From Acidimicrobiales bacterium (GTDB lineage Bacteria > Actinomycetota > Acidimicrobiia > Acidimicrobiales > Aldehydirespiratoraceae), in assembly GCA_040219515.1 (NCBI GenBank), contig JAVJSI010000001.1:118308-182307 (forward strand): a stretch of 64,000 nt of DNA, given 5' to 3'. Under the pieces are notes generated by a model. That model did no database searches. It was not told the origin of the DNA and saw only the letters and a program-made list of their open reading frames with translations. Shown in pieces: positions 33,665-42,246 of this stretch. The position numbers and the translations under genes are program-made. Positions within the stretch are counted from its first letter, which is position 1. Every line of letters begins with the position of its first letter.

Positions 33665-34387
33665 TCAGGTCGACGCGGGCTCGTCGCCGGCCCGTACACG
33701 CGCCTCGATGTAGAGGTCGCCCAGCTGGTGGAAGAGCGTGTCGGTCAGGTCCTTCACCGCTCGTCGCGGCACCTTCCCGTTGACCTTCTCGGGCGGCGGG
33801 ATCGGCGTGCCGATCACCACGACCACCTTGTGGAAACGCGGGATCCTGGCCCCGAGCGGCAGCGCCTTGGCGCTTCCCCCGATGCCCACCGGCACGATCG
33901 GCACCCCTGCCCGCGCGGCGACGAACGACGGCCCGTCGTGCACCTGCTCACGACGCAGACGGGGCCCTTCCTGGCGCGTCCCTTCCGGGAACATCACCAG
34001 TGGCTCACCCAGGGCCAGGACGTCCTCGGCGGCTCGCAGCGCGGTGCGATCGGCGCCGCTCCGCTCGACCGGAAACCCACCGAAGAAGGTCAGAAACGCC
34101 CCCAGCGGCTTCGAGTTCCACAGGCTCTCCTTACCCATGAACCGCAGTCGCTTCCTCGTGATCACGCCGACGATGGGCGTGTCGGCGAACGACCGGTGCA
34201 CCGCGGAGAGAATGAACGGACCATCGGGCAGGTTCTCACGCCCGTGCACCTGGAGGCGGAACAGCACCTTGCAGATGGTGTAGACGAACAGCCAGAAGGG
34301 GCGGTACATGATGCGCCCGACGAGACCGTGTCGACTCCGCTCCGGCGTGTCGATCGCCTGCGAACCGTAGGTCACGTGCTTGCTCAC
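33665..34387 (-). CDS. plsC: 1-acyl-sn-glycerol-3-phosphate acyltransferase family protein
   Basis: 240 residues. It adds a fatty acid to lysophosphatidic acid in membrane lipid synthesis. The catalytic HxxxxD motif is HRSFAD (64-69) and the acceptor-site motif is FPEGTR near 132. A hydrophobic helix at 28-46 anchors it. Start is GTG at 34387, overlapping the cmk stop (GTGA). Confidence 0.88.
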   Translation of the reverse strand: MSKHVTYGSQAIDTPERSRHGLVGRIMYRPFWLFVYTICKVLFRLQVHGRENLPDGPFILSAVHRSFADTPIVGVITRKRLRFMGKESLWNSKPLGAFLTFFGGFPVERSGADRTALRAAEDVLALGEPLVMFPEGTRQEGPRLRREQVHDGPSFVAARAGVPIVPVGIGGSAKALPLGARIPRFHKVVVVIGTPIPPPEKVNGKVPRRAVKDLTDTLFHQLGDLYIEARVRAGDEPAST

Positions 34388-35031
34388 TCCGGGCCCCGTT
34401 CCTCCAACAACCGAGCGATCTCCGTGACGACCTCGTCGATCGACAGGCCGGTGGTGTCGACCACCACCGCACCCGGCGCCTCGGTCAGAGGATCCGCGTC
34501 GCGTGTGCTGTCGAGCGTGTCCCGACGGGCGAGGTCGGCGGCCACCGTCTCGTAGTCGAGGTCGGACACTTCCTGGGCTCGGCGGCGAGCCCGCTCTTCG
34601 GGGTCGGCGGTGAGGTACACCTTGAGGTCGGCGTCGGGGAAGACGACGGTGCCGATGTCGCGCCCTTCGAGCACGCCGCCGTCGCGGCGGGCCGTCCACT
34701 CCCGTTGGCGGGAGACCAGCTCGACCCGCACGGCGGGGTTGGCGGCCACCAGGCTCACCGACCGGGTGACCTCGGGCCCACGAATCTCCACGGTTGCGTC
34801 GGCCCCGTTGACCATCACCTTCTCGAGTCCGACATCGAGTTCCATCGAGCGTGCCGTGTTGGCCGCGAACTCCAGGTCGGCGGGGTCACCGCCGGCCCGC
34901 AGCACGGCGTAGGCCACGGCCCGGTACATCGCGCCGGTGTCGAGATAGGGCAGACCGACCCGCTGGGCGACGGCCTTGGCAACGGTGGACTTGCCGGAGC
35001 CTGCAGGTCCGTCGATCGCGATCACACGCAT
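34384..35031 (-). CDS. cmk: Cytidylate kinase
   Basis: 215 residues. It phosphorylates CMP and dCMP. Walker A is DGPAGSGKST (7-16), followed by LDTGAMYRAVA, LEGRDIGTVVFPDA and the lid with several Arg residues (PEERARRRAQE). It lies between aroA and plsC. In mycobacteria the next gene is der; here it is plsC, as in many Firmicutes. Confidence 0.95.
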   Translation of the reverse strand: MRVIAIDGPAGSGKSTVAKAVAQRVGLPYLDTGAMYRAVAYAVLRAGGDPADLEFAANTARSMELDVGLEKVMVNGADATVEIRGPEVTRSVSLVAANPAVRVELVSRQREWTARRDGGVLEGRDIGTVVFPDADLKVYLTADPEERARRRAQEVSDLDYETVAADLARRDTLDSTRDADPLTEAPGAVVVDTTGLSIDEVVTEIARLLEERGPE

Positions 35032-35050
35032 GAGCGCACATCATGCCGCG

Positions 35051-36355
35051 TCATCGCAACTGTTCCAATGCCTCGAAGTAGCCGGGGAAGGTCTTGGCGA
35101 CGCAGCCGGGGTCACGCACCGCCACCCCGGGGACCACGAGGCCGATGAGCGCAAAGGCCATCGCCATGCGGTGGTCGTCGTAGGTGGCGAAGGTCGCCGC
35201 CGCCGGTGGTCCCGACGGCCGGATGACCAGTCCTCCCGGGAACTCCTCCGCGTCGACGCCGCAACGGCGGAGCTCGGTGACCGGCGCGCCGATGCGATCG
35301 CTCTCCTTGCCCTTGACGAAACCGATGTCGGTGATGCGCGTCGGACCGTCGGCGAACGCGGCGACCACCGCGAGCGTGGGCGCGGTGTCGGAGATGTGGC
35401 GGAGGTCCACCTCGATGCCGTGCAGCGGTGCGCCCCGCACCTCGAGGTGATCGGTGCCGATGTCGACGAGGGCGCCCATGTCCGAGAGCACCTCGGCGAA
35501 GGCCACGTCGCCCTGGAGCGACGCCGCACCCAGGCCGTCGAGGCGGACCCGACCGCCGGTGATCGCCGCCGCGGCCAGGAAGTAGGAGGCAGCCGAGGCA
35601 TCGGGCTCGACGACAAAGGTGCCGGGCGACGAGTAGCCGCCGCCGACCGTCCACGCGGTGCCGTCGTCGGCGCTGACCTCGGCCCCGAAGGACCGCATGA
35701 CCGCCGCCGTCATCTCGAGATACGGGCGACTCACCGCCGCGGTGGTGAGCCGGGCGTCGAGTCCGTGGACCGCGCCGGCGAGCAGCAGACCCGACAGGAA
35801 CTGGCTCGACACATCGGCCGGCAGGGCGATGCCCGCTGAGCGCAGGGGCCCGGTCAGCCGCAGAGGAAGACAGCCCGGGTCGCCGAGTTCCTCCACCGTG
35901 ACGCCCATGGCGCGGAGCGCGTCGATCTGGTCGCCCATCGGACGGCCCCGGAGTTGGGGGGCGCCGTCGACCACCACTGGAGCCGCGCCGAGGGCGACCA
36001 ACGGCGTGAGGAACCGTCCCGTCGTGCCCGACTGGCGGGCATCGACCCTGACCTCGAGGCCCGGAAGCTCGCCGCCACAACCATGCACGACCATCGATGC
36101 CGTCGCCGGGTCGGCGTCGATCACGATGCCGAGCGAGCGCAGTCCCTCGACCATCGCGTCGGTGTCCTCGGCGAAGAGCGCACCCTCTATCCGCGTGTCG
36201 CCGTCGGCCAGCGCCGCGGCGACCAGTGCACGGTTGGTGATGCTCTTCGAGCCGGGCAGCACGACCGTGGCGTCGGGCGGCGAGGTGAGCGGCTCGATGG
36301 GAAACGGATCGGGCAATGCCCTCGGGTCGGACACGGCGCGCGGGTAGATGACCAT
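35051..36355 (-). CDS. aroA: 3-phosphoshikimate 1-carboxyvinyltransferase (EPSP synthase)
   Basis: 434 residues; sixth step of the shikimate pathway. PEP and shikimate-3-phosphate motifs are LPGSKSITNRALVAAALADG, SGTTGRFLTPL, SSQFLSGLLLAG, GFVKGKESDRIG and DDHRMAMAFAL. The residue pattern in the first motif (no alanine-rich change) fits a class I enzyme; class is not certain. It starts 3 bases after the tyrA stop in the same operon. Confidence 0.95.
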   Translation of the reverse strand: MVIYPRAVSDPRALPDPFPIEPLTSPPDATVVLPGSKSITNRALVAAALADGDTRIEGALFAEDTDAMVEGLRSLGIVIDADPATASMVVHGCGGELPGLEVRVDARQSGTTGRFLTPLVALGAAPVVVDGAPQLRGRPMGDQIDALRAMGVTVEELGDPGCLPLRLTGPLRSAGIALPADVSSQFLSGLLLAGAVHGLDARLTTAAVSRPYLEMTAAVMRSFGAEVSADDGTAWTVGGGYSSPGTFVVEPDASAASYFLAAAAITGGRVRLDGLGAASLQGDVAFAEVLSDMGALVDIGTDHLEVRGAPLHGIEVDLRHISDTAPTLAVVAAFADGPTRITDIGFVKGKESDRIGAPVTELRRCGVDAEEFPGGLVIRPSGPPAAATFATYDDHRMAMAFALIGLVVPGVAVRDPGCVAKTFPGYFEALEQLR

Positions 36356-36358
36356 CGC

Positions 36359-37423
36359 TCAGCCGAGGGGACGAATCGACGGTCGGTAGCCGAGCACCAT
36401 CAGCCCGCCCTGGAAGCGCTCGGCCATCGCCGATTCGACCAGCACCACGATGACGCCACGGGGTCCCTCGGCCGAGTGAGCGATCTCGAGGTCGTAGATG
36501 TTGACGTCGAGGTCGGCCGCGAGGGTCGCAACCGCGGCGATCTCGCCCTGGCGGTCGAGGACCGGGATACGCATCTCCGACATCTGCTCCGAGGACGGCG
36601 CGGTGGTCGGCAGATTGCGGCGAGCCTGGCGGGCGGCCTCGAGATGGCCGAGGAGTTGCTCGGTCTCACCGTTGGCGACCACGTCGCGAAGGCCGGCCAG
36701 CTCGCGGATCAACTCATCGAGCACATCGGTGATCGCGCCGCGGTTCTGCGTGCAGATGTCGGGCCAGATGGCCGGATGTCCGGCCGCCACCCGGGTCATG
36801 TCGCGAAAACCCCCGGCCGCCAGCCGCAGGAGCGAGCGATGCTCCTCCGCCCGGCCCTCGGCCACGCGCATCAGCGTCGCCGCCGTGAGGTGGGGCACGT
36901 GCGAGACGACGGCGACGAGCGTGTCGTGACGCTCCGGTGGCATCACGATCACCTGGGCGCCGAGGGCGGCCACGACCCCTCTGACCTCGGCAAACGCAGC
37001 GTCATCGGTGCCTTCGGTGGGACAGAGCACCCACATCGCGCCGCTGAACATGTCGGCCGAGGCGCCGGCAAGACCGTCCTGCTCGCTGCCGGCCATCGGG
37101 TGGCCGGGCACGAAGCGGGGATCGTCGACGAGCGCGGTGATCGGGCCCTTCACGCTGCCGACGTCGGTCACCATCGCCGCGCCCGCCTCGAGCGCGGCCG
37201 TGGCCAGCGCCGCCACCGAATTCACGGGGGTTGCGATGACGGCAAGATCACACTCGCCGAGTTCGCCGGCCTCGTCGATGGCGCCGATCTCGATCGCCTC
37301 GGCCAGATTTGTCTCGTCCTGATCGACACCGATGACGTGCCAGCCGATGTCGCGGAGGGCCAAGCCCACAGATCCGCCGATCAGGCCGACCCCAACGACC
37401 ATCGCGGTCCGCGTGTCACTCAC
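36359..37423 (-). CDS. tyrA: Prephenate dehydrogenase with ACT domain
   Basis: 354 residues. It converts prephenate to 4-hydroxyphenylpyruvate for tyrosine. The NAD site is VGVGLIGGSVGLAL at the N-terminus, with VDQDETN after it. The catalytic His is in GHPMAGSE, and VVSHVPHL follows. The last 70 residues form an ACT domain (IPVLDRQGEIAAVATLAA), which probably binds tyrosine for feedback control. The GTG start is leaderless; its -10 box overlaps the rluB stop codon. Confidence 0.93.
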   Translation of the reverse strand: MSDTRTAMVVGVGLIGGSVGLALRDIGWHVIGVDQDETNLAEAIEIGAIDEAGELGECDLAVIATPVNSVAALATAALEAGAAMVTDVGSVKGPITALVDDPRFVPGHPMAGSEQDGLAGASADMFSGAMWVLCPTEGTDDAAFAEVRGVVAALGAQVIVMPPERHDTLVAVVSHVPHLTAATLMRVAEGRAEEHRSLLRLAAGGFRDMTRVAAGHPAIWPDICTQNRGAITDVLDELIRELAGLRDVVANGETEQLLGHLEAARQARRNLPTTAPSSEQMSEMRIPVLDRQGEIAAVATLAADLDVNIYDLEIAHSAEGPRGVIVVLVESAMAERFQGGLMVLGYRPSIRPLG

Positions 37424-37431
37424 GGGGGACG

Positions 37432-37437
37432 ATGCTA
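37432..37437 (-). promoter_or_regulatory. -10 box of tyrA overlapping the rluB stop codon
   Basis: TAGCAT (37437-37432) is 8 bases before the tyrA GTG. Its first three bases are the TAG stop codon of rluB, so one trinucleotide serves both as stop and promoter. Confidence 0.5.
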
Positions 37438-38178
37438 CCCCTCGCCCGGCTCCCCCAACGACGAGTTCCCGCCGACGGCGATCTCGAGGCTGCGGACCTC
37501 GTCGCGTGTCAGTTCCCGCCACTCCCCCGGTTTGAGGCGACGGTCGGCGATCGGCCCGATCCGGGTGCGGACGAGCCGGGTGACGGGGTGACCCACTGCT
37601 TCGCACATCCGCCGCACCTGGCGGTTGCGACCCTCGTGGATCGTGATGCGCAGCAGCGAGTCGTCGACCGCGGTGACCCGGGCCGGCGACGTCGGGCCGT
37701 CGTCGAGTTCGACGCCTTCCCGCAGATTCCTGATGGCCCCGCGACTCGGCGAGCCCTCGACGCTCGCCAGGTACTCCTTCTCGACACCGAACGATGGATG
37801 GGTCAGGCGGTGGGTCATGTCGCCGTCGTTGGTCATGAGCAGCAGACCTTCGGTGTCACCGTCGAGGCGACCCACCGAGAAGACCCGGGGCTCCGAGGGC
37901 ACCATCTGCACGACGGTGGGCCGACCCTGCGGGTCGTCGGCCGTCGTGATGACCCCGGTCGGCTTGTTGAGCAGGTAGTAGACGAGGCCGGGGCGAATGC
38001 CGACGACCGCGCCATCGACGGCGACCTCGTCACCATCGACGTCGACGCGACGACCGAGCACCGCGACATCGCCGTTGACCGTCACCCGCCCCTCGGCGAT
38101 GAGGTCCTCACAGACCCGGCGACTCCCGAAACCGAGTCGGGCGAGCACCTTCTGCAAGCGCTCGCCGTCGGTGTTCAC
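37435..38178 (-). CDS. rluB: Ribosomal RNA large-subunit pseudouridine synthase (RluB/RsuA family)
   Basis: 247 residues. An N-terminal S4 RNA-binding domain (RLQKVLARLGFGSRR) is followed by the RsuA/RluB catalytic domain. The catalytic Asp is in VGRLDGDTEGLLLMT (near 105); the RQVRRMCEAVGHPVTRL motif follows. It isomerises a uridine in 23S rRNA. Its GTG overlaps the scpB stop. The scpA-scpB-rluB order is standard in Gram-positive bacteria. Confidence 0.93.
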   Translation of the reverse strand: MNTDGERLQKVLARLGFGSRRVCEDLIAEGRVTVNGDVAVLGRRVDVDGDEVAVDGAVVGIRPGLVYYLLNKPTGVITTADDPQGRPTVVQMVPSEPRVFSVGRLDGDTEGLLLMTNDGDMTHRLTHPSFGVEKEYLASVEGSPSRGAIRNLREGVELDDGPTSPARVTAVDDSLLRITIHEGRNRQVRRMCEAVGHPVTRLVRTRIGPIADRRLKPGEWRELTRDEVRSLEIAVGGNSSLGEPGEG

Positions 38179-38846
38179 GACTCGTCGGGCCCGGGTTCGG
38201 TCCTGGCTTCCGGTTGGACGTCGGCTTCCGATTCGGTGCCGGCTTCGGCCTCGCTGCCGGCCTCGGCCAGGACCTCGGCGTCGGACACGACCCGCAGACC
38301 GCGCTCGAGAGCCTCGACCACGTCGGTGCCCGGGAAGAACTCACCCAGCGGCGGGAGATCGCTCACCGAATCGAGGCCGAGCCGTTCGAGAAAGGTCGGC
38401 GTGGTGCCGTAGAGCACGGCCTGGCCGGGACCAGGATCGCGCGCGACCTCGTCGACATAGCCCCGCTGCTGCAGCGTCCGCATCACGCCGTCGACGTTGA
38501 CGCCACGAATCGACGCGATCTGATTGCGCGACACCGGCTGTTTGTAGGCGACCACGGCAAGCGTCTCGAGCGCGGCGGCCGACAGTCGGGACGACTGGCC
38601 GTCGAGCACGAAGCGCTCGACGTACGGGGCCTGATCGGTGGCGGTCTGGTAGCGGTAGCCGCCGGCCACGCGGGCGAGCATGAACCCTCGACCCTCGACC
38701 TCGTACTGGTGAGCGAGATCGGCGCAGGTCGTCTCGACCTCGTCGACGGAGGCCCCCACGAGCTGGGCGAGCAGGGCCGACGGCAAGGGTTCGTCGGCGA
38801 CCAGAAGGATGGCCTCGAGGGCCGGCGGGATGTGTTCGGCGACCAT
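38175..38846 (-). CDS. scpB: Segregation and condensation protein B
   Basis: 223 residues. Two winged-helix domains (residues 8-165) that bind ScpA and Smc to form the bacterial condensin. IEAILLVADEP-type start, LSAAALETLAVVAYKQPVSR and IRGVNVDGVMRTLQQRG are conserved. The last 30 residues are Glu- and Ala-rich and likely disordered. Overlaps rluB by GTGA and follows scpA by 2 bases. Confidence 0.93.
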   Translation of the reverse strand: MVAEHIPPALEAILLVADEPLPSALLAQLVGASVDEVETTCADLAHQYEVEGRGFMLARVAGGYRYQTATDQAPYVERFVLDGQSSRLSAAALETLAVVAYKQPVSRNQIASIRGVNVDGVMRTLQQRGYVDEVARDPGPGQAVLYGTTPTFLERLGLDSVSDLPPLGEFFPGTDVVEALERGLRVVSDAEVLAEAGSEAEAGTESEADVQPEARTEPGPDES

Positions 38847-38848
38847 TG

Positions 38849-39628
38849 CTACCCCTCGTAGGTGTCGATCGTGATGGCCTCGGCCGACACCGAGTCGTCA
38901 CCGACCCAGACCACGGTGATGTCGCCGAAGTTGCCGTGCTGGTCGAGCTCGACCACACCCTGCTTGAACAATTCGAGCACGGCGAGGAACCGCACCACGA
39001 CCTCGATGCGGTCGACCAGCTCGGACGTGAGTTCGCGGAACGTGATCCGGCCCATCCGAGGCAACTCGTCGACGAGCTCCTCGACCGCCTCGGCCACAGT
39101 GACCTTGATCGGTGTGACGTGGGAGAGGTCGACGCGCACCACGGGCTTGGGCGCAGTGGCCTTCAGATACGCGGCGCGCAGGTCCTCGGGCGTCGTGTTG
39201 TCGAGCAGATCCGGCGCCAGGCCGATGAAGCGCTCCTCGACCGGCCCGACGCGGCGGGCGTAGGAGCGCGCCGCATGGGCCGAGAGCCTGCGCAGCACGA
39301 GGGCGGCGTCCTTGAAGGTCTTGCACTCGACCAGCCGGGCCAGCAGCAGATCGCGCTCCTCCCACAGCCCCAGCTCGTCGTCGAGATCGATCTCGGTGTC
39401 GTCGGGCAGGAGCCGGCGGGCTTTCAGTTCGACGAGGGTCGCCGCGATCAACAGGAACTCGGTGGCGACCTCGAGATCGAGCCGATCCATCTTGTCGAGC
39501 TCGACGAGGTAGGCATCGACGATCTCCGACAGGTTGATCTCGTAGAGGTCGACCTGCTCCCGCAGGATCAGATGCAGCAGGAGATCGAAGGGTCCGTCGA
39601 AGACCGATGTGTGCACCTCGTACGACAT
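38849..39628 (-). CDS. scpA: Segregation and condensation protein A
   Basis: 259 residues. The kleisin subunit that bridges the Smc heads. The N-terminal FDGPFDLLLHLI motif that contacts the Smc coiled coil, the VELKARRLLP helix and the C-terminal winged helix (FLAVLELFKQGVVELDQ) are intact. A -10 box TAGGGT is 7 bases before the ATG. It heads a scpA-scpB-rluB-(internal promoter)-tyrA-aroA-cmk-plsC run. Confidence 0.95.
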   Translation of the reverse strand: MSYEVHTSVFDGPFDLLLHLILREQVDLYEINLSEIVDAYLVELDKMDRLDLEVATEFLLIAATLVELKARRLLPDDTEIDLDDELGLWEERDLLLARLVECKTFKDAALVLRRLSAHAARSYARRVGPVEERFIGLAPDLLDNTTPEDLRAAYLKATAPKPVVRVDLSHVTPIKVTVAEAVEELVDELPRMGRITFRELTSELVDRIEVVVRFLAVLELFKQGVVELDQHGNFGDITVVWVGDDSVSAEAITIDTYEG

Positions 39629-39635
39629 TCAGGTG

Positions 39636-39688
39636 ACCCTAGACCGCGAAGGCCCGGGTGCCATGCTCCCGACTCGGCGTTCTAGGTT
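39636..39688. promoter_or_regulatory. Divergent leaderless promoters (scpA / photolyase)
   Basis: The minus-strand TAGGGT (39641-39636) is 7 bases before the scpA ATG. The plus-strand TAGGTT (39683-39688) is 6 bases before the photolyase GTG. Confidence 0.5.
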
Positions 39689-39694
39689 GGCCCG

Positions 39695-41071
39695 GTGAGT
39701 TCGACTTCGATTGCCTGGTTCCGCCGCGATCTGCGCCTCGACGACAACCCTGCGTGGGCGGCCGCCTGCGAGGCCGACCACACAATCGCGCTCGTGGTGA
39801 TCGAGCCGACGCTGCTCGATGCGGCCGGTCCGTTTCGCCGCGACGCCTTCCTCCACGGTCTCCACGATCTGGATTCGCAACTCCGCGAACACGGTGGCCG
39901 TCTGCGGGTCGAGACCGGTGATCCGGCCGAGATCGTGGCCCGCGTCGTCGAGGAGACCGGCGCCGAACAGGTCCACGCGAACGCCGATGTCACCCGCTGG
40001 TCGCAGGCACGAGACGATGCCGTCGACGCGGCACTGGCCGACCCGCTCGTGCGGCACTGGGGCACCCTCGTGCAGCCACCGGGCAGCGTGCTGACGAAGA
40101 AGGGCACCCTGTCGCGGGTGTTCACGCCCTTCCACAAGGCGTGGGCCGAGGTACCGGTCGAACCTGCGGTCTCGGGCGAACCCAACTCGCTGGCATCGAC
40201 GACCACCGACGACATTCCCGCCGTCTCCTCGCCGACTCCGCCGACCGCGGCGGAGATCGTGGACCGGGCCGTCGAGCGGGCGCCCGACTACCCCGATGAG
40301 CGCGATCGCCCCGACCACGCGGGAACCACCGAGTTGTCGATCGCCCTGCGATTCGGCCGGGTCTCGGCCCGCGATCTCGCCCGCACGCTCGGACGGAAGC
40401 GCAACGACGGCGCCGGGGCCGTTGTGCGTCAGCTCGCCTGGCGTGACTGGTACGCCCACACGACCTACGCCCGACCCGACATCGACCGCGTGGCGCTGCG
40501 CCCCGACTACGACCGGATCGAGTGGGAGACCGGCGACGACGCCGACCGGGCGTTCGCCGCCTGGCGCGACGGACGCACCGGCTACCCGATCGTCGATGCC
40601 GGCATGCGTCAGCTCGCCGAGACGGGCTGGATGCACAATCGCGTCCGAATGATCGCCGCGTCGTTCCTCGTCAAGGATCTCCTGGTCGACTGGCGACGGG
40701 GTGAGCGTTGGTTCCGCCACATGCTCGCCGATGGCGACATCCCCCAGAACGCGGGCAACTGGCAGTGGGTTGCCGGCACCGGACCCGACGCGGCCCCGTA
40801 CTTCCGCATCTTCAACCCGACCACGCAGAGCGAGCGGCACGATCCCGACGGCACGTACATCCGTCGCTGGGTGCCCGAACTGGCCGATCTCGACGACGAA
40901 GCGATCCACGAGCCTTCGGCCGTCGCTCCGCTCGACCTCGAGGCGGCGGGCGTCACCCTCGGCGACACCTATCCCACTCCGATCGTCGACCACGGCGCCG
41001 CCCGCGACGAGACCCTCACCGTCTACAAGCGGGCGCTCGAGGCGGCCGACGACGCCGACACCGAGAAATGA
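39695..41071 (+). CDS. phr: Deoxyribodipyrimidine photolyase / cryptochrome family
   Basis: 458 residues. It uses light to split pyrimidine dimers. The N-terminal antenna domain starts SIAWFRRDLRLDDNPA. The FAD domain has RQLAWRDWYAH, GRTGYPIVDAGMRQL, GWMHNRVRMIAASFLVKDL and GDIPQNAGNWQWVAGTG, which carry the flavin contacts and a Trp of the electron chain. It is in the class I CPD-photolyase branch by pattern. It starts with leaderless GTG. It and trpS are the only plus-strand genes breaking a long minus-strand block. Confidence 0.93.
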   Translation: MSSTSIAWFRRDLRLDDNPAWAAACEADHTIALVVIEPTLLDAAGPFRRDAFLHGLHDLDSQLREHGGRLRVETGDPAEIVARVVEETGAEQVHANADVTRWSQARDDAVDAALADPLVRHWGTLVQPPGSVLTKKGTLSRVFTPFHKAWAEVPVEPAVSGEPNSLASTTTDDIPAVSSPTPPTAAEIVDRAVERAPDYPDERDRPDHAGTTELSIALRFGRVSARDLARTLGRKRNDGAGAVVRQLAWRDWYAHTTYARPDIDRVALRPDYDRIEWETGDDADRAFAAWRDGRTGYPIVDAGMRQLAETGWMHNRVRMIAASFLVKDLLVDWRRGERWFRHMLADGDIPQNAGNWQWVAGTGPDAAPYFRIFNPTTQSERHDPDGTYIRRWVPELADLDDEAIHEPSAVAPLDLEAAGVTLGDTYPTPIVDHGAARDETLTVYKRALEAADDADTEK

Positions 41072-41094
41072 CCGACACGGCGGCGCCGCGGCCG

Positions 41095-41100
41095 TACCAT
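41095..41100 (+). promoter_or_regulatory. -10 box of trpS (leaderless)
   Basis: TACCAT ends 8 bases before the ATG at 41109, which supports that start over longer in-frame ones. Confidence 0.5.
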
Positions 41101-41108
41101 GCGACCCC

Positions 41109-42086
41109 ATGACCCGCGTCTTCTCCGGCATCCAGCCCACGGGCGAACTCCATCTCGGCAACTACCTGGGCGCCATCCGCAACTGGACCCGGATACAACA
41201 CGCCGACGCCATCTATTGCATCGTCGACCTCCACGCCATCACCGTCCCGAAAACCCCTGGCGAGGTCGGCGAGGCGACGATGCGTCTCGCCCAGCTGCTG
41301 GTCGCCTCCGGACTCGATCCCGAGGTGTGCACCCTGTTCGTGCAGAGCCATGTGCGCGAACACACCGAGGGCGCGTGGCTGATGCAGTGCAACGTCTCCT
41401 TCGGGGAGCTCAGCCGCATGACCCAGTTCAAGGACAAGTCCGACCAGCACGAATTCATCTCCGGCGCGCTGTTCACCTATCCCGCCCTGCAAGCCGCCGA
41501 CATCCTGCTCTACGACACCGACGAGGTGCCGGTGGGCGAGGACCAGCGCCAGCACATCGAGATCACCCGCGACATCGCCGAGCGGTTCAACTCCCGCTAC
41601 GGCGAGACCTTCGTGCTGCCCCAGGCCGTCGTTCCCAAAGCCGGTGCCCGAGTCATGGATCTCCAGCGCCCCGATGCGAAGATGTCGAAGTCGCTCGATT
41701 CCCCCAAGGGCACCGTCGGGCTACTCGACGACCCGAAGCAGATCGCCAAGAAGATCAAGAGCGCCGTCACGGACAACGACGGCGAGGTCCGCTTCGACTT
41801 CGCCGAGAAGCCGGGCGTTTCCAACCTGTTGTCGATCCTGGGAGCGGCCACCGACCGCGATCCTTCAGTCCTGGCCGACGAATACGAGCAGTACGGCCAG
41901 CTCAAGGTCGACACCGCCGACGCCGTCGTCGCCCTCCTCGAACCCATCCAGCAGCGGTTCCGCGAGCTCGAGGCCGACCCGGGCGAGACCGCCCGCCTCC
42001 TCGCCCTCGGCGCCGACAAGGCCCGCGCCGTCGCCGCCCCCGTCCTCGCCCGCGCCAAGTCCAACCTCGGCCTCCTCCCCACCTGA
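41109..42086 (+). CDS. trpS: Tryptophanyl-tRNA synthetase
   Basis: 325 residues. It charges tRNA-Trp. The HIGH-type motif is PTGELHLGNYLGA (10-22) and the KMSKS motif is DAKMSKSLDSPKG near 193. The DEVPVGEDQRQHIE block that recognises Trp-AMP is intact. The C-terminus ends LGLLPT, then a repeat-filled gap follows. Confidence 0.95.
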   Translation: MTRVFSGIQPTGELHLGNYLGAIRNWTRIQHADAIYCIVDLHAITVPKTPGEVGEATMRLAQLLVASGLDPEVCTLFVQSHVREHTEGAWLMQCNVSFGELSRMTQFKDKSDQHEFISGALFTYPALQAADILLYDTDEVPVGEDQRQHIEITRDIAERFNSRYGETFVLPQAVVPKAGARVMDLQRPDAKMSKSLDSPKGTVGLLDDPKQIAKKIKSAVTDNDGEVRFDFAEKPGVSNLLSILGAATDRDPSVLADEYEQYGQLKVDTADAVVALLEPIQQRFRELEADPGETARLLALGADKARAVAAPVLARAKSNLGLLPT

Positions 42087-42090
42087 CCCC

Positions 42091-42120
42091 GCCGAACCCG
42101 CCGAACCCGCCGAACCCGCC
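42091..42120 (+). repeat. Tandem 9-mer GCCGAACCC, 3.3 copies
   Basis: Three perfect copies and a part copy start 4 bases past the trpS stop codon and run into repeat family A. They are non-coding in all frames used by trpS. Confidence 0.9.
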
Positions 42121-42165
42121 AAATTGAGGCGAGTTGCCCACCTCCGCGGTGGTCAACTCCACCGA
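42121..42165. repeat. Palindromic repeat family A, copy 2
   Basis: The left arm TTGAGGCGAGTTGCCCACC and the right arm GGTGGTCAACTCCACCGAG form a stem around TCCGC. It aligns with copy 1 at 12582-12628 on both strands. It lies between convergent trpS and the HD gene, which is a likely two-way terminator position. Confidence 0.75.
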
Positions 42166-42170
42166 GAAGC

Positions 42171-42246
42171 GGGGTTGGGGTTGGGGTTGGGGTTGGGGTT
42201 GGGGTTGGGGTTGGGGTTGGGGTTGGGGTTGGGGTTGGGGTTGGGG
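42171..42246 (+). repeat. (GGGGTT)12GGGG telomere-like array
   Basis: 76 bases of perfect hexamer repeat with 13 runs of four G on the plus strand. It ends one base before the stop codon of the HD gene on the other strand. Such an array should fold into G-quadruplexes in plus-strand DNA or in trpS read-through RNA. It matches the ciliate telomere unit by sequence only. Confidence 0.97.

Noticed and set aside
33642..33667. TGAACC / GGTTCA hairpin between the cytochrome and plsC genes
   Set aside because: A 6-bp stem with a 14-base loop and no U-tract is too weak to call.
42171..42246. CRISPR array
   Set aside because: The repeats are uninterrupted 6-mers with no spacers and there are no cas genes.
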